From positions 124,001 to 188,000 of the forward strand of contig NZ_LZJW01000019.1 in NCBI RefSeq assembly GCF_001667885.1: a stretch of 64,000 nt of DNA, read 5' to 3'. The translations under genes and the position numbers were made by a program. The stretch comes from Mycobacterium scrofulaceum. Its GTDB lineage: Bacteria; Actinomycetota; Actinomycetes; Mycobacteriales; Mycobacteriaceae. The notes under the pieces were generated by a model that was not told the origin of the DNA, did not search any database, and worked only from the letters and a program-made list of their open reading frames with translations. Shown piece by piece: positions 38,482 through 48,096 of this stretch. Positions within the stretch are counted from its first letter, which is position 1, and every line of letters starts with the position of its first letter.

Positions 38482-40157
38482 TAGACCTCGATGACCGTCG
38501 GCACGATCATCGGCTGCCGCCGGTAGGTCTCGCCCACCCACTTGCCGACGGTGCGGCGCACGGCCTGGGCGATTCGGCCCGGGTCGGTGATGTTGTCGGC
38601 GGCGAGCAGTTCTAGCTCCGCCTCGACCCGGCGCCCGGCGGGCTCGAGCGCCTTGGGGTCTTCGGAAAAACCCCGTGAGTGCAGGTGGGGCGCGACCACC
38701 GGGCGCCCGGTGCCGCGCTGGACGATGACGGTGACCGCGACGAAGCCCGACGACAAGATCAGCCGCTCCCCGAGCGTGATGTCCCCGACGTCGCCGTCGA
38801 TCAGCCCGTCGACGAACATCTTGCCGACCGGCACCGCCCCGGCGATCGACGCCGTGCCTGCCACCAGGTCGACGCTGACCCCGTTCTCCGCCAACAGGAT
38901 CGACTCCTCCGGCACTCCGGTGCTGGCCGCCAGCTTGGCGTTCGCGCGCAGCATCCGCCAGGTGCCGTGCACCGGCATGACGTTGCGCGGCCGCACACCG
39001 TTGTAGAGGAACAGCAGTTCCCCGGCGTAGGCGTGGCCCGAAACGTGCACGCGGGCTTGGGCATTGGTGACGACGCGGGCACCGATCTTGGCGAGCGAGT
39101 CGATCACGCCATAGACCGCCTCCTCGTTGCCCGGGATCAGCGACGAGGCCAGCACGATCAGGTCGCCCGCCGTCAGCGTGATGCTGCGATGCTCGCCGCG
39201 CGACATCCGCGACAACGCCGACATGGGCTCGCCCTGAGTGCCGGTGGTGATCAGCACGACCCGCTCGGGCGGCATCATCTCGGCCGCGCCGATGTCGATC
39301 ACGTCGGAATCGTCCACCCGCAGGAACCCGAGCTCGCGGGCGATGCCCATGTTGCGCACCATCGAGCGCCCGACGAAGGACACCCGCCGGCCCAAAGCGA
39401 CAGCGGCATCGATGATCTGCTGCACCCGGTCCACGTTGGAGGCAAAGCACGCCACGATGACGCGGCCCTCCGCACCCCGGATCAGGCGGTGCAGCGTCGG
39501 TCCCACTTCGCTTTCCGACGGCCCCACGCCGGGGATCTCGGAATTGGTCGAGTCGCACAGGAACAGGTCCACCCCGGCGTCACCGAGGCGGGACATGCCG
39601 GGCAGATCGGTGGGCCGGCCGTCGAGGGGAAGCTGGTCGAGCTTGATGTCACCGGTGTGCAAGACGGTTCCCGCGCCGGTGTGGACGGCGATCGCCAGCG
39701 CGTCGGGAATGGAGTGGTTGACGGCGAAGTACTCGCATTCGAAGACGCCGTGGGTGCTGCGCTGCCCCTCGGTCACCTCGACGAACACCGGCTTGAGCCG
39801 GTGCTCACGGCATTTCGCCGCGACCAGCGCCAGGGTGAACTTCGATCCGACGACCGGGATGTCGGGGCGCAGCTTGAGCAGGAACGGGATGCCGCCGATG
39901 TGATCCTCGTGCGCGTGGGTCAGTACCAGCGCCTCGATGTCGTCGAGCCGGTCGGAGATATGGCGCAGGTCCGGCAGGATCAGGTCCACCCCGGGCTCGT
40001 CGTGGGTGGGGAACATCACCCCGCAGTCGATGATCAACAGCCGGCCGAGGTGCTCGAAAACCGTCATGTTGCGGCCGATTTCGCTGATGCCGCCCAGCGC
40101 GGTGACCCGCAACCCACCCGTGGTCAAGGGACCAGGAGGAGCGAGGTCTACATCCAC
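38481..40157 (-). CDS. rnj: Ribonuclease J
   Basis: Dual endo/5'-exoribonuclease for mRNA and rRNA processing. The 558-residue product has the metallo-beta-lactamase motif HAHEDHIGG at residues 81-89, the beta-CASP domain with GTQGEPMSALSRM, and a C-terminal domain (RRTVGKWVGETYRRQPMIVPTVIEV). No long C-terminal RNase-E-like extension. GTG 40157 start. It lies 19 bp downstream of dapA, so the two are probably co-transcribed, as in M. tuberculosis (Rv2753c-Rv2752c). Confidence 0.96.
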   Translation of the reverse strand: MDVDLAPPGPLTTGGLRVTALGGISEIGRNMTVFEHLGRLLIIDCGVMFPTHDEPGVDLILPDLRHISDRLDDIEALVLTHAHEDHIGGIPFLLKLRPDIPVVGSKFTLALVAAKCREHRLKPVFVEVTEGQRSTHGVFECEYFAVNHSIPDALAIAVHTGAGTVLHTGDIKLDQLPLDGRPTDLPGMSRLGDAGVDLFLCDSTNSEIPGVGPSESEVGPTLHRLIRGAEGRVIVACFASNVDRVQQIIDAAVALGRRVSFVGRSMVRNMGIARELGFLRVDDSDVIDIGAAEMMPPERVVLITTGTQGEPMSALSRMSRGEHRSITLTAGDLIVLASSLIPGNEEAVYGVIDSLAKIGARVVTNAQARVHVSGHAYAGELLFLYNGVRPRNVMPVHGTWRMLRANAKLAASTGVPEESILLAENGVSVDLVAGTASIAGAVPVGKMFVDGLIDGDVGDITLGERLILSSGFVAVTVIVQRGTGRPVVAPHLHSRGFSEDPKALEPAGRRVEAELELLAADNITDPGRIAQAVRRTVGKWVGETYRRQPMIVPTVIEV

Positions 40158-40176
40158 TTATCGGCCACCCTCTGCC

Positions 40177-41163
<987 letters not shown>

Positions 41164-41205
41164 TCACTGGCCCCACCCGCCCCGATAAGTCCGGGTATCG
41201 CCGAA

Positions 41206-41272
41206 GTGCCCGCCTCTGAGCGACAACGTCTCGGGCCGCTCATCGGGGTGGTTGTCGCTCAGAGGCGGGCAC
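41206..41272. terminator. Perfect 22-bp inverted repeat between thyX and dapA
   Basis: GTGCCCGCCTCTGAGCGACA (41206-41225) plus AC is exactly complementary to 41251-41272, with a 23-nt loop. It lies 47 bp beyond the thyX stop and about 115 bp upstream of the dapA promoter. It probably ends thyX transcription; it could also be a mobile palindromic repeat. Confidence 0.65.
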
Positions 41273-41318
41273 AACCCCGCATGCCCTTGGCGAGGTGACG
41301 GCAGTGAGAGCTGGGAGC

Positions 41319-42071
41319 TCAGGCTTCGGTCGCCAGCGGGCTGGTGGCCACCTCGGTCCCGTCGGCCAGGGTCGAGATCTCGAAGTCGGCGAACACCGCG
41401 GGCGCGGCGTCGGCGAGCTGGCGCAGACACTCGATCGCCAGCCGGCGGATCTCCACGTCGGCGTGCTCGCTGGCCCGCATGGCGATGAAGTGCCGCCAGG
41501 TCCGGTAGTTGCCGGTCACGACGATGCGGGTTTCGGTCGCGTTCGGCAGCACGGCCCGAGCGGCCTGCCGCGCCTGCTTGCGCCGCAGGATGGCGTTTGG
41601 CTGGTCGGCGAACCTTGCCTCCAGCTTGGCCAGCAGGTCGGCGTAGGTGGCCCGGCTGGCGTCGGCGGCCTCGGTCAGGATGCGCCGCAGTTCGGGGTCG
41701 TCCTCCATGCCCGGCGGCACCACGACCTGCGAGTCACCCTCCGGCACGTAGCGCTGCGACAGCTGCGAGAAGGAGAAATGCCGGTGCCGGATCAGCTCGT
41801 GCGTGAGCGATCGGGAGACGCCGGTGATGTAGAACGACACGTTCGCGTGCTCGAGCACGGAGAAATGGCCCACGTCGATGATGTGCTTGATGTAGCCGGC
41901 GTTGGTCGCGGTCTTGGGATTGGGCTTCGACCAGCTCTGGTAGCAGGCGCGGCCGGCGAATTCGACCAATGCCGGCCCGCCGTCGGCGTCGGTGGTCCAC
42001 GGCACGTCCGGCGGTGCCAAGAACTCGGTCTTGGCGATCAGTTGCACGCGTAGCGGCGCGGTCTCGGCCAC
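41319..42071 (-). CDS. thyX: Flavin-dependent thymidylate synthase ThyX
   Basis: Makes dTMP from dUMP using FAD and NADPH, releasing tetrahydrofolate rather than dihydrofolate. The 250-residue product has the ThyX motif [14 protein letters not shown] (RHRx7S), the N-terminal [12 protein letters not shown] stretch and [23 protein letters not shown] 42071 is chosen because it gives the length of the M. tuberculosis enzyme and follows a TAAGGT -10 box by 7 bp. The classical ThyA is also present in this window. Confidence 0.97.
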   Translation of the reverse strand: MAETAPLRVQLIAKTEFLAPPDVPWTTDADGGPALVEFAGRACYQSWSKPNPKTATNAGYIKHIIDVGHFSVLEHANVSFYITGVSRSLTHELIRHRHFSFSQLSQRYVPEGDSQVVVPPGMEDDPELRRILTEAADASRATYADLLAKLEARFADQPNAILRRKQARQAARAVLPNATETRIVVTGNYRTWRHFIAMRASEHADVEIRRLAIECLRQLADAAPAVFADFEISTLADGTEVATSPLATEA

Positions 42072-42078
42072 GGCGCTC

Positions 42079-42084
42079 ACCTTA
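42079..42084 (-). promoter_or_regulatory. -10 box of thyX, leaderless
   Basis: TAAGGT on the minus strand, 7 bp before GTG 42071. It overlaps the stop codon of hsdS, so thyX can be expressed apart from the hsd genes. Confidence 0.5.
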
Positions 42085-43143
42085 ACGTGGCGACCGAATG
42101 GCAAGCTCACCCGATATCAGCGGCGGGAGCAGCGCGTCGCGCAGCGCGGACAGCCGCGCGCTCTCGTCGCGGCGCGCATGGCACAGCGCGCCCAGGCCGG
42201 TGATCGTCTCCAACTGCGCGGCGGGCAGGCGCCGGACGTCGGGGACCTCGACGTCGAGCAGATCGCGCGGTTGGACCCGCTGGTGGCTCCCCGACGTACC
42301 GGCGACCCGACGCTGCAGCCATTCGGAGACCTCCGGTTGCCGCAAGCCCGACCACAGGGCCGACGCGTCCACACCCGCCGGCACCAGCACGACGAACTCG
42401 CTGCTGGCCAACGCCATTTCCGAGGGCAGGCGGAGCACGTTCCAGACCCGCGGGATCCGCGGGTTGAGCTTCGCGAACAACACGCACGGCCCCGACAGGA
42501 GGTACTTGCCGCTGCGGACGGACGCGCCGCCCACCAGATCGGGGTTCGCCCCGTCGTCGAACGCCGGAAGGCTGAAGTGCGCGACGACATCGTCGAATTC
42601 GGCCGCCTCGAGGAACGCCGTCGACCGGCTCGCCAGGCTGGACACCGGCGCGCGCCCGGGGGCCGACGCGGCGATCGCCACCATCAGGTTCTCGGCGGCC
42701 TCGACCACCCGGTGGTTGGCCGCGATCTTGTCGTCGAGGGCGCCGAGCAATTCGGCGATCGCCTGGCGCTGCGGCGCCGCCACGCTGTGCACCGCGACGT
42801 CGCGCAGGATCCGCTGGCTGAGCAGCGGCTGCCCCGATCCGGCTCGGTGATCCCCCAACCGGCAGGTTTGCAGCGCGTAGTACCAGTACCGCGTCTCACG
42901 CGGGTCCTTCGCCCGGCATACCAGCGCGTTCTCGGTGACCCAGACGTCCGCGTCGCAGTAGCGCAGGCTGCCGCACTGCGACCCGACGCGCCCGAGGACG
43001 ATCACCGGCCCGGAAGCGTTGTGCTCGGCGGCATAACCGATCGACCCGTTGGCGCCGTAGACGCGGAAGCGTCCGCCCTGCGTCTGCCGCGGCGCCCTGC
43101 CGCCGCTGCCGAAGTCCAGGTGGTCGCCCAGCGTGGTGTTCAC
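42082..43143 (-). CDS. hsdS: Type I restriction-modification specificity subunit HsdS
   Basis: 353-residue DNA-recognition subunit with two target-recognition domains. TRD1 is at about 5-110 ([31 protein letters not shown]) and TRD2 at about 165-285 ([21 protein letters not shown]). Each is followed by the conserved helical spacer (PPQ-like [63 protein letters not shown]). It starts at GTG 43143, overlapping the hsdM stop (GTGA). In M. tuberculosis the copy next to hsdM (hsdS.1) is a fragment; here it is complete. Confidence 0.92.
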   Translation of the reverse strand: MNTTLGDHLDFGSGGRAPRQTQGGRFRVYGANGSIGYAAEHNASGPVIVLGRVGSQCGSLRYCDADVWVTENALVCRAKDPRETRYWYYALQTCRLGDHRAGSGQPLLSQRILRDVAVHSVAAPQRQAIAELLGALDDKIAANHRVVEAAENLMVAIAASAPGRAPVSSLASRSTAFLEAAEFDDVVAHFSLPAFDDGANPDLVGGASVRSGKYLLSGPCVLFAKLNPRIPRVWNVLRLPSEMALASSEFVVLVPAGVDASALWSGLRQPEVSEWLQRRVAGTSGSHQRVQPRDLLDVEVPDVRRLPAAQLETITGLGALCHARRDESARLSALRDALLPPLISGELAIRSPR

Positions 43144-44513
43144 CGCAGGCGCTCCAATTGTTGGCGCACAACGCCTTCCAGGCGCGCGGAGTCGTCGAGC
43201 GCCGACAGCAGGTCGCCGGTCAGCCGGACGATCCTGGCCTCGACCGGCTCGGTGTCGTTTTCGGTGGCGGGCGCACCGACATAGCGGCCCGGCGTGAGCG
43301 GATAACCGGCCGCCGCGATGTCGTCGAGCGACACGGACGCGCAGAATCCCGGAATGTCCTGATAGGCAATGCCCTTCGCGGCCGCGGATTCCGACGCACG
43401 CCACGCGTGATAGGTGTCGCCGATCCGGACGATCTCCTGGTCCGTCAGCTCCCTCTCGGCGCGCTCCACCAGGCGGCCGAACCCGCGGGCGTCGATGAAC
43501 AGCACCTGACCGGACCGCTCGCCCTTGTCGGTGTCGAAGAACCACAGGCACACCGGAATCGAGGTGCTCCGGAACAGTTGCGCGGGCAGGGCGACCATGC
43601 ACGACACCAGGTCGGCGTCGACGATCCGTGCGCGAATAGCGCCCTCCCCCAACGTGTTCGACGACATCGAGCCGTTCGCCATGACGACGCCGGCCTTACC
43701 GCCTGGGGCCAGTTTCGACAGGATGTGTTGAATCCAGGCGTAGTTGGCGTTGCCGGCGGGCGGGACACCGAACCGCCAGCGCGGGTCGCGCTCGTCGCGC
43801 GCCCAATCCCTGATGTTGAACGGCGGATTGGCCATCACGTAGTCCATCTGCACGCCGGCATGCAGGTCGTCGACGAACGTGTCGGCCCAGCGCGCGCCCA
43901 GGCCGGTGCTGTCGATGCCGTGCACGGCGAGGTTCATCTTCGCCATCCGCCAGGTCTGTTCGACGCTTTCCTGCCCGCAGATGGTGACCTGCGCGGGATC
44001 GCCGTCGTGCTCGGCGATGAACCGCTCGGTCTGCACGAACATGCCGCCCGATCCGCAGCACGGGTCATACACCCGACCGCTCGACGGCTCCAGCACCTCG
44101 ACGAGCACACGGACCACGCTGGGCGGGGTGAAGAATTCCCCGCCCCGCCGGCCCTCGGCGCGCGCGAAATTGCCCAGGAAGTACTCGTACACCTCGCCCA
44201 TCAGGTCCCGCGCGCGGCCCGGCTCGCCGAACCGCGCGGCGTCGAGCAGGCGAAGCAGCTCCCCGAGCCGGCGCCGGTCGAGGTTCTCGTACAGCCGCGG
44301 CAGCGCCGCGGCCTCCATCGCGTCATCGAGGAGGCGCCCGGCGTTCGACGATTCCGCGTTGTCCACCAACGACTTCCACTGCTGGGCAGCCGCGTGCTTG
44401 AGGTACACCAGCCCGAGAATGACGTCCTTGTACTGGCCGGCCGACAGCGAGCCGCGCAGCTTGTTCGCCGCACTCCAGAGCGTGTCCTTGAGGTCCTTGT
44501 CCGTCGCCCGCAT
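43140..44513 (-). CDS. hsdM: Type I DNA methyltransferase subunit HsdM
   Basis: 457-residue adenine-N6 methyltransferase. N-terminal helical domain (MRATDKDLKDTLWSAANKLRG), SAM motif DPCCGSGGMF at about 150-159, catalytic NPPF at 229-232, and a C-terminal helical tail that pairs with HsdS. The N-terminal domain is short: after ILGLVYLKH it runs directly into AAAQQWKSLV. The YISDAFEERR-type segment of usual HsdM proteins and about 60-80 residues are missing relative to M. tuberculosis HsdM as remembered. No HsdR gene is in the window, so it may only methylate. Its start shares one base with the upstream gene's stop. Confidence 0.92.
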   Translation of the reverse strand: MRATDKDLKDTLWSAANKLRGSLSAGQYKDVILGLVYLKHAAAQQWKSLVDNAESSNAGRLLDDAMEAAALPRLYENLDRRRLGELLRLLDAARFGEPGRARDLMGEVYEYFLGNFARAEGRRGGEFFTPPSVVRVLVEVLEPSSGRVYDPCCGSGGMFVQTERFIAEHDGDPAQVTICGQESVEQTWRMAKMNLAVHGIDSTGLGARWADTFVDDLHAGVQMDYVMANPPFNIRDWARDERDPRWRFGVPPAGNANYAWIQHILSKLAPGGKAGVVMANGSMSSNTLGEGAIRARIVDADLVSCMVALPAQLFRSTSIPVCLWFFDTDKGERSGQVLFIDARGFGRLVERAERELTDQEIVRIGDTYHAWRASESAAAKGIAYQDIPGFCASVSLDDIAAAGYPLTPGRYVGAPATENDTEPVEARIVRLTGDLLSALDDSARLEGVVRQQLERLR

Positions 44514-45736
44514 CAGCAGGCCGCCCGCAGGTCGGCGGCCAGGTCGCCCCGGGTCGCGACGCTGAAGCCGCCCAGCCCCAGCCACGACGCCATGGACCGC
44601 AGTTCGCCGGCCAGCGCCTCGACCACGCGGGGCCGCGGGGCGTCGGGCTCGCCGAAGGCGCCCATGACGCGCAGCGTGTCGGCGGTCCGGTCGGCCTTGA
44701 GGTCGACCCGCGCGACCAGCTGCCCGTTCATCAGCAGCGGCCACACGTAGTAGCCGTATTGACGCTTGGCTTCCGGCGTGTAGATCTCGATGCGGTAATG
44801 AAAACCGAACAGCCGCTCCACCCGGGGCCGGAAGAAGATCAGCGGGTCGAACGGACACAACAGCGCCGTGCCGCGGTCGGCCCGTGGCACCGCCCGACCG
44901 GCGCGCAGGTAGGCCGGCGCGGGCCAGCCGTCGATCTCGACCCGCTCGATCTCGCCCGCGCTGAGCAGGGCGGCGACGGCCGGCTTGACCTGCTGGGCCG
45001 ACAGCCGGAAGTAATCGCGGATGTCGGCCTCGGTGCCGACGCCCAGCGCGGTGGCCGCCCGCAGCGTGAGTTCCCGGACGGCCTCGTCGTCGTCGACCTG
45101 CCGCGCCAGCACGTCCGCCGGCAGCACGCGTTCGACCAGGTCATAGTGGCGGGCGAAGCCCACCCGCGTGGCCGTGGTGAGCACGCCGGCGGCAAACAAC
45201 GCCTCGGCGACCCACTTGGTGTCGCTGCGGTTCCACCAGGTGCCCTTCTTGCGGCGCGGCGCGGCGTATTTCGAGGCGAGGTGCGCCTCGATCTGCCCTG
45301 CGGTGCTGGGGCCGAGTTCGCCGACGGCGGCGACGATGTCCTCGGCGAGTTGAGGGTTGGCCTTAACGATGTGGGTGCCCCAGCGACCGTGGCGGTACTG
45401 GCGCATTCGCCACCGCAGCAGCGGCCAGTCGTCGACGGCCACCAGCGCGGCCTCGTGCGCCCAGTATTCGGCCAGCAGCCGCGCCGAACGCGGGCCCCAG
45501 GCGGCGCGATCCAACACGTCGCGGTCGTAGGGCCCGAGCCGACTGAACACCGGCGCGTAATGCGCACGCACCGCGACCGACACCGAATCAAGTTGCAGCA
45601 CTTGGATTCTGGATATCAAGCGCCTCAAGTGGGCGCGGGTGATCGGACCGACGGGCCGGGGCTCGGTAAAACCTTGGGCCGCAACGGCGATTCGCCGGGC
45701 TTGCGCGGCCGACAGCCTGCGGGTCGGGATCGACAC
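44513..45736 (-). CDS. AlkZ/YcaQ-like winged-helix DNA glycosylase family protein
   Basis: About 407 residues, HTH_42 family (tandem winged helices and a beta barrel). The family's catalytic region is visible as LISRIQVLQLDSVSVAVRAHYAPVFSR, where QLD corresponds to the Q-x-Q/D motif of AlkZ, AlkX and YcaQ glycosylases that unhook alkylated or cross-linked DNA. Other family marks are AEYWAHEAALV and LLCPFDPLIFFRPRVERLFGFHYRIEIYTP. GTG 45736 is preferred over TTG 45766. Its stop overlaps the hsdM start (TGATG), an unusual coupling to a restriction-modification methylase. Glycosylase activity is inferred from the family. Confidence 0.8.
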   Translation of the reverse strand: MSIPTRRLSAAQARRIAVAAQGFTEPRPVGPITRAHLRRLISRIQVLQLDSVSVAVRAHYAPVFSRLGPYDRDVLDRAAWGPRSARLLAEYWAHEAALVAVDDWPLLRWRMRQYRHGRWGTHIVKANPQLAEDIVAAVGELGPSTAGQIEAHLASKYAAPRRKKGTWWNRSDTKWVAEALFAAGVLTTATRVGFARHYDLVERVLPADVLARQVDDDEAVRELTLRAATALGVGTEADIRDYFRLSAQQVKPAVAALLSAGEIERVEIDGWPAPAYLRAGRAVPRADRGTALLCPFDPLIFFRPRVERLFGFHYRIEIYTPEAKRQYGYYVWPLLMNGQLVARVDLKADRTADTLRVMGAFGEPDAPRPRVVEALAGELRSMASWLGLGGFSVATRGDLAADLRAAC

Positions 45737-45805
45737 GGCGCCGAGAATACCGGCCGGGTGCGACAACGCTCGGCGTCGACGCGGCCTTACCCCGGCCGGG
45801 GCCGG

Positions 45806-46507
45806 CTAACCCGTGCTGACCTTGCCGTCCAGCGGCACGACGACGCTGGGCTCCGGGGCGTTCTTCTGCTCCTGGTAGGCCGACTCGAGGGCCGCCGGAA
45901 CGGCTTCGAGGTCGCGGAATACGCCCATCAGCTGCTCGAGGACGCTGATCCGTTGGCGGATCGCCTCGTCCGCCGCGCGCTGGGCCTGCTCGCGATAGTG
46001 GTCGGCCTCCCGCTGGGCGTCTCGCCAGGCCTTGTCGATCGCCGCTTCGGTTTCGGCGCGCATCTTGGCCAATTCGGCCTCGAGCTGCTTCTTGGCTTCT
46101 TCGTAATCGGTTTCCATGGCTTTTCGTTGCTCGGCCATCTCCGCCAACTCCTCTTCGTGCTTTCGCTGCGCGGCCTGAACCTCGGCCTCGGCCGCTGCGA
46201 TCATCGCGTCCGCCTCGCTGCGCGCCTCGGCCTGCATCTCGGCAACCTCGTCGACCGCGCGACGCAGCATCTGCGCCATCCGGCGCTGCACCGCGTGGGG
46301 AGAGGGTGAGGTGTCGGTGAGGACGGCGACCTCCTTGCGCAGCGCGGCCGTTTCGTCGCCGGCGGCCTTCAGCCGGCTTCTCAGGTTCTCGACGTCGTCG
46401 AGCAACAACTGCTGCTTGGTGGTCAACATCTCGATGTGGGCGTCAACCGCGGACGGCTCATAACCCCTGAAGATGCGGGTGAACGCTTTCGTGGGTTCGG
46501 TTATCAC
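45806..46507 (-). CDS. DivIVA-like coiled-coil protein
   Basis: 233-residue cytosolic coiled-coil protein. The N terminus (TKAFTRIFRGYEPSAVDAHIEMLTTKQQ) resembles the DivIVA/Wag31 membrane-binding lead with its F-R-G-Y-x-P-x-x-V-D signature. Then follows about 150 residues of uninterrupted heptads rich in Glu, Ala, Lys (AEMQAEARSEADAMIAAAEAEVQAAQRKHEEELAEM). GTG 46507 has AAGGGGG nine bases upstream; the earlier TTG start is rejected. It could be a polar-growth or division scaffold. No close characterised ortholog is recognised. Lies 85 bp downstream of dfrA. Confidence 0.75.
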   Translation of the reverse strand: MITEPTKAFTRIFRGYEPSAVDAHIEMLTTKQQLLLDDVENLRSRLKAAGDETAALRKEVAVLTDTSPSPHAVQRRMAQMLRRAVDEVAEMQAEARSEADAMIAAAEAEVQAAQRKHEEELAEMAEQRKAMETDYEEAKKQLEAELAKMRAETEAAIDKAWRDAQREADHYREQAQRAADEAIRQRISVLEQLMGVFRDLEAVPAALESAYQEQKNAPEPSVVVPLDGKVSTG

Positions 46508-46592
46508 TGCCAATCCCCCTTCTGGCAACGTGTTGTGACCTGGTGAGACCGACCCCCGCGTCCGAGTATGTCACGGTCGCGGAGACCAACCT

Positions 46593-47090
46593 TTATGCCC
46601 GACGGTAGCTGTGCAGCCGGTACCGCAGCCCCGTGCGGCTGACCTGCCACTCCGCCGTCTCACCCAGCCAGGTGTCGTCGAGCACCGGCGCCAGCGCGTC
46701 GTCGTCGTCGCGCCGCAGGTCGACTTCGACCTCGGTGACCTCACACCGGTTGGCGTGCGGCAGCGCGAGCAGGTAGACCTGCTCGCCGCCGATCACCCAG
46801 GTCCGCGGCTCACCGTCGCATCCGGCGAGAGCCGCCTCGAGCGACCCGACCACCTGCGCCCCGTCGGCCACAAAGTCGCTCCGTCGCGAGAGTACGACAT
46901 TTTTGCGTCCCGGCAGGGGCCGGACCTTGGTCGGCAAGGACTCCCATGTGCGCCGGCCCATCACCACGGTATGCCCGATGGTCAGCTCTTTGAACCGGAT
47001 CAGGTCCTCGGGCACTCGCCAGGGGATGTCGCCGCCGCGACCGATGATGCCGGATGTCGACTGAGCCCAGATCAGCCCCAGCTCCGTCAT
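46593..47090 (-). CDS. dfrA: Dihydrofolate reductase
   Basis: Reduces dihydrofolate to tetrahydrofolate with NADPH; target of trimethoprim-type antifolates. The 165-residue product has [29 protein letters not shown] (substrate Asp in GDIPW), [10 protein letters not shown], and [15 protein letters not shown] few extra charged residues ([11 protein letters not shown]) lie near the C terminus. ATG 47090 overlaps the thyA stop by four bases (ATGA), so reductase and synthase are translated together, which suits ThyA producing dihydrofolate. Confidence 0.97.
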   Translation of the reverse strand: MTELGLIWAQSTSGIIGRGGDIPWRVPEDLIRFKELTIGHTVVMGRRTWESLPTKVRPLPGRKNVVLSRRSDFVADGAQVVGSLEAALAGCDGEPRTWVIGGEQVYLLALPHANRCEVTEVEVDLRRDDDDALAPVLDDTWLGETAEWQVSRTGLRYRLHSYRRA

Positions 47091-47887
47091 ACCGCGACGG
47101 GGGCTTTGATTGCCGGATGCGGATCGTAGTTCTTCACGACCACGTCCTCGTAGGTGTAGTCGAAGATCGAATCACGCTGCGCCAGTACCAGTTCCGGGTA
47201 GGGGCGCGGCTCGCGGCTGAGCTGGGTGCGGACCTGCTCGACGTGGTTGTCGTAGATGTGGCAGTCGCCGCCCGTCCAGACGAACTCACCGACCGACAGA
47301 CCGGCCTGGGCGGCCATCATGTGGGTGAGCAGCGCGTAGCTGGCGATGTTGAACGGCACGCCGAGGAACAGGTCGGCGCTGCGCTGATACAACTGGCAGC
47401 TCAACCGGCCGTCGGCCACGTAGAACTGGAAGAAGGCGTGACACGGCGGCAGCGCCATCTGCGGGATCTCCCCGACGTTCCAGGCCGACACGATGATCCG
47501 CCGCGAGTTCGGGTCGGTGCGCAGCAACTCCAGCGCCGCGCTGATCTGGTCGATGTGCTCACCGGTCGGCGTGGGCCACGACCGCCACTGCACACCGTAT
47601 ATCGGCCCGAGATCGCCTGTGTCGCTTGCCCATTCGTCCCAGATGGTGACGCCATGCTCGTGCAGCCAGGCGACGTTGGAATCGCCGCGCAAGAACCACA
47701 GCAACTCGTAGACGACCGACTTGAGATGCACCTTCTTGGTGGTCAGCAGCGGGAATCCGGCCGACAGGTCGTAGCGCAACTGCTGGCCGAACAGGCTGCG
47801 GGTCCCGGTGCCGGTGCGGTCCGATTTGGCCGTGCCCCGCTCGAGCACCAGGCGCAGCAGGTCCTCGTAGGGCGTCGGGATCGGCAC
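47087..47887 (-). CDS. thyA: Thymidylate synthase ThyA
   Basis: Methylates dUMP with methylene-tetrahydrofolate, producing dTMP and dihydrofolate. The 266-residue product has the catalytic Cys149 in [13 protein letters not shown], the phosphate-binding [13 protein letters not shown] and [23 protein letters not shown]. It starts at GTG 47887, 6 bp after a TAAGCT -10 box, so probably leaderless. Coupled to dfrA. The minisatellite repeat begins four bases upstream of the -10 box. Redundant in reaction with ThyX at 41319-42071. Confidence 0.97.
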   Translation of the reverse strand: MPIPTPYEDLLRLVLERGTAKSDRTGTGTRSLFGQQLRYDLSAGFPLLTTKKVHLKSVVYELLWFLRGDSNVAWLHEHGVTIWDEWASDTGDLGPIYGVQWRSWPTPTGEHIDQISAALELLRTDPNSRRIIVSAWNVGEIPQMALPPCHAFFQFYVADGRLSCQLYQRSADLFLGVPFNIASYALLTHMMAAQAGLSVGEFVWTGGDCHIYDNHVEQVRTQLSREPRPYPELVLAQRDSIFDYTYEDVVVKNYDPHPAIKAPVAV

Positions 47888-47893
47888 GCCGAA

Positions 47894-47899
47894 AGCTTA
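47894..47899 (-). promoter_or_regulatory. -10 box of thyA-dfrA, leaderless
   Basis: TAAGCT on the minus strand, 6 bp before GTG 47887. The matching -35 position (17-bp spacer) falls inside the first 56-bp repeat unit. Confidence 0.5.
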
Positions 47900-47902
47900 G
47901 CG

Positions 47903-48070
47903 GCGATCGCAAGCGCGGCGAAGCCGGGCGCGGCGGATCGACGCCAAAAAATCCCGCAGCGATCGCAAGCACGGCGAAGCCGGGCGCGGCGGATCGACGC
48001 CAAAAAATCCCGCGGCGATCGCAAGCACGGCGAAGCCGGGCGCGGCGGATCGACGCCAAAAAATCCCGCC
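47903..48070. repeat. Minisatellite, three tandem 56-bp units
   Basis: Units begin at 47903, 47959 and 48015, each with the palindrome GCGATCGC, and end in CCAAAAAATCCCGC. They differ at only two or three positions (for example AAGCGCGG in the first, AAGCACGG in the others). It fills nearly the whole gap between the divergent thyA and the dienelactone hydrolase gene. Since 56 is not a multiple of three, it is not coding. Form and place resemble mycobacterial MIRU/VNTR loci, whose copy number varies between strains. Confidence 0.93.
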
Positions 48071-48096
48071 CGGGCCCCGGGAGTAAAACGGAGGTC

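Noticed and set aside
47903..48070. CRISPR array
   Set aside because: Units are directly adjacent with no unique spacers and no cas genes nearby; it is a minisatellite.
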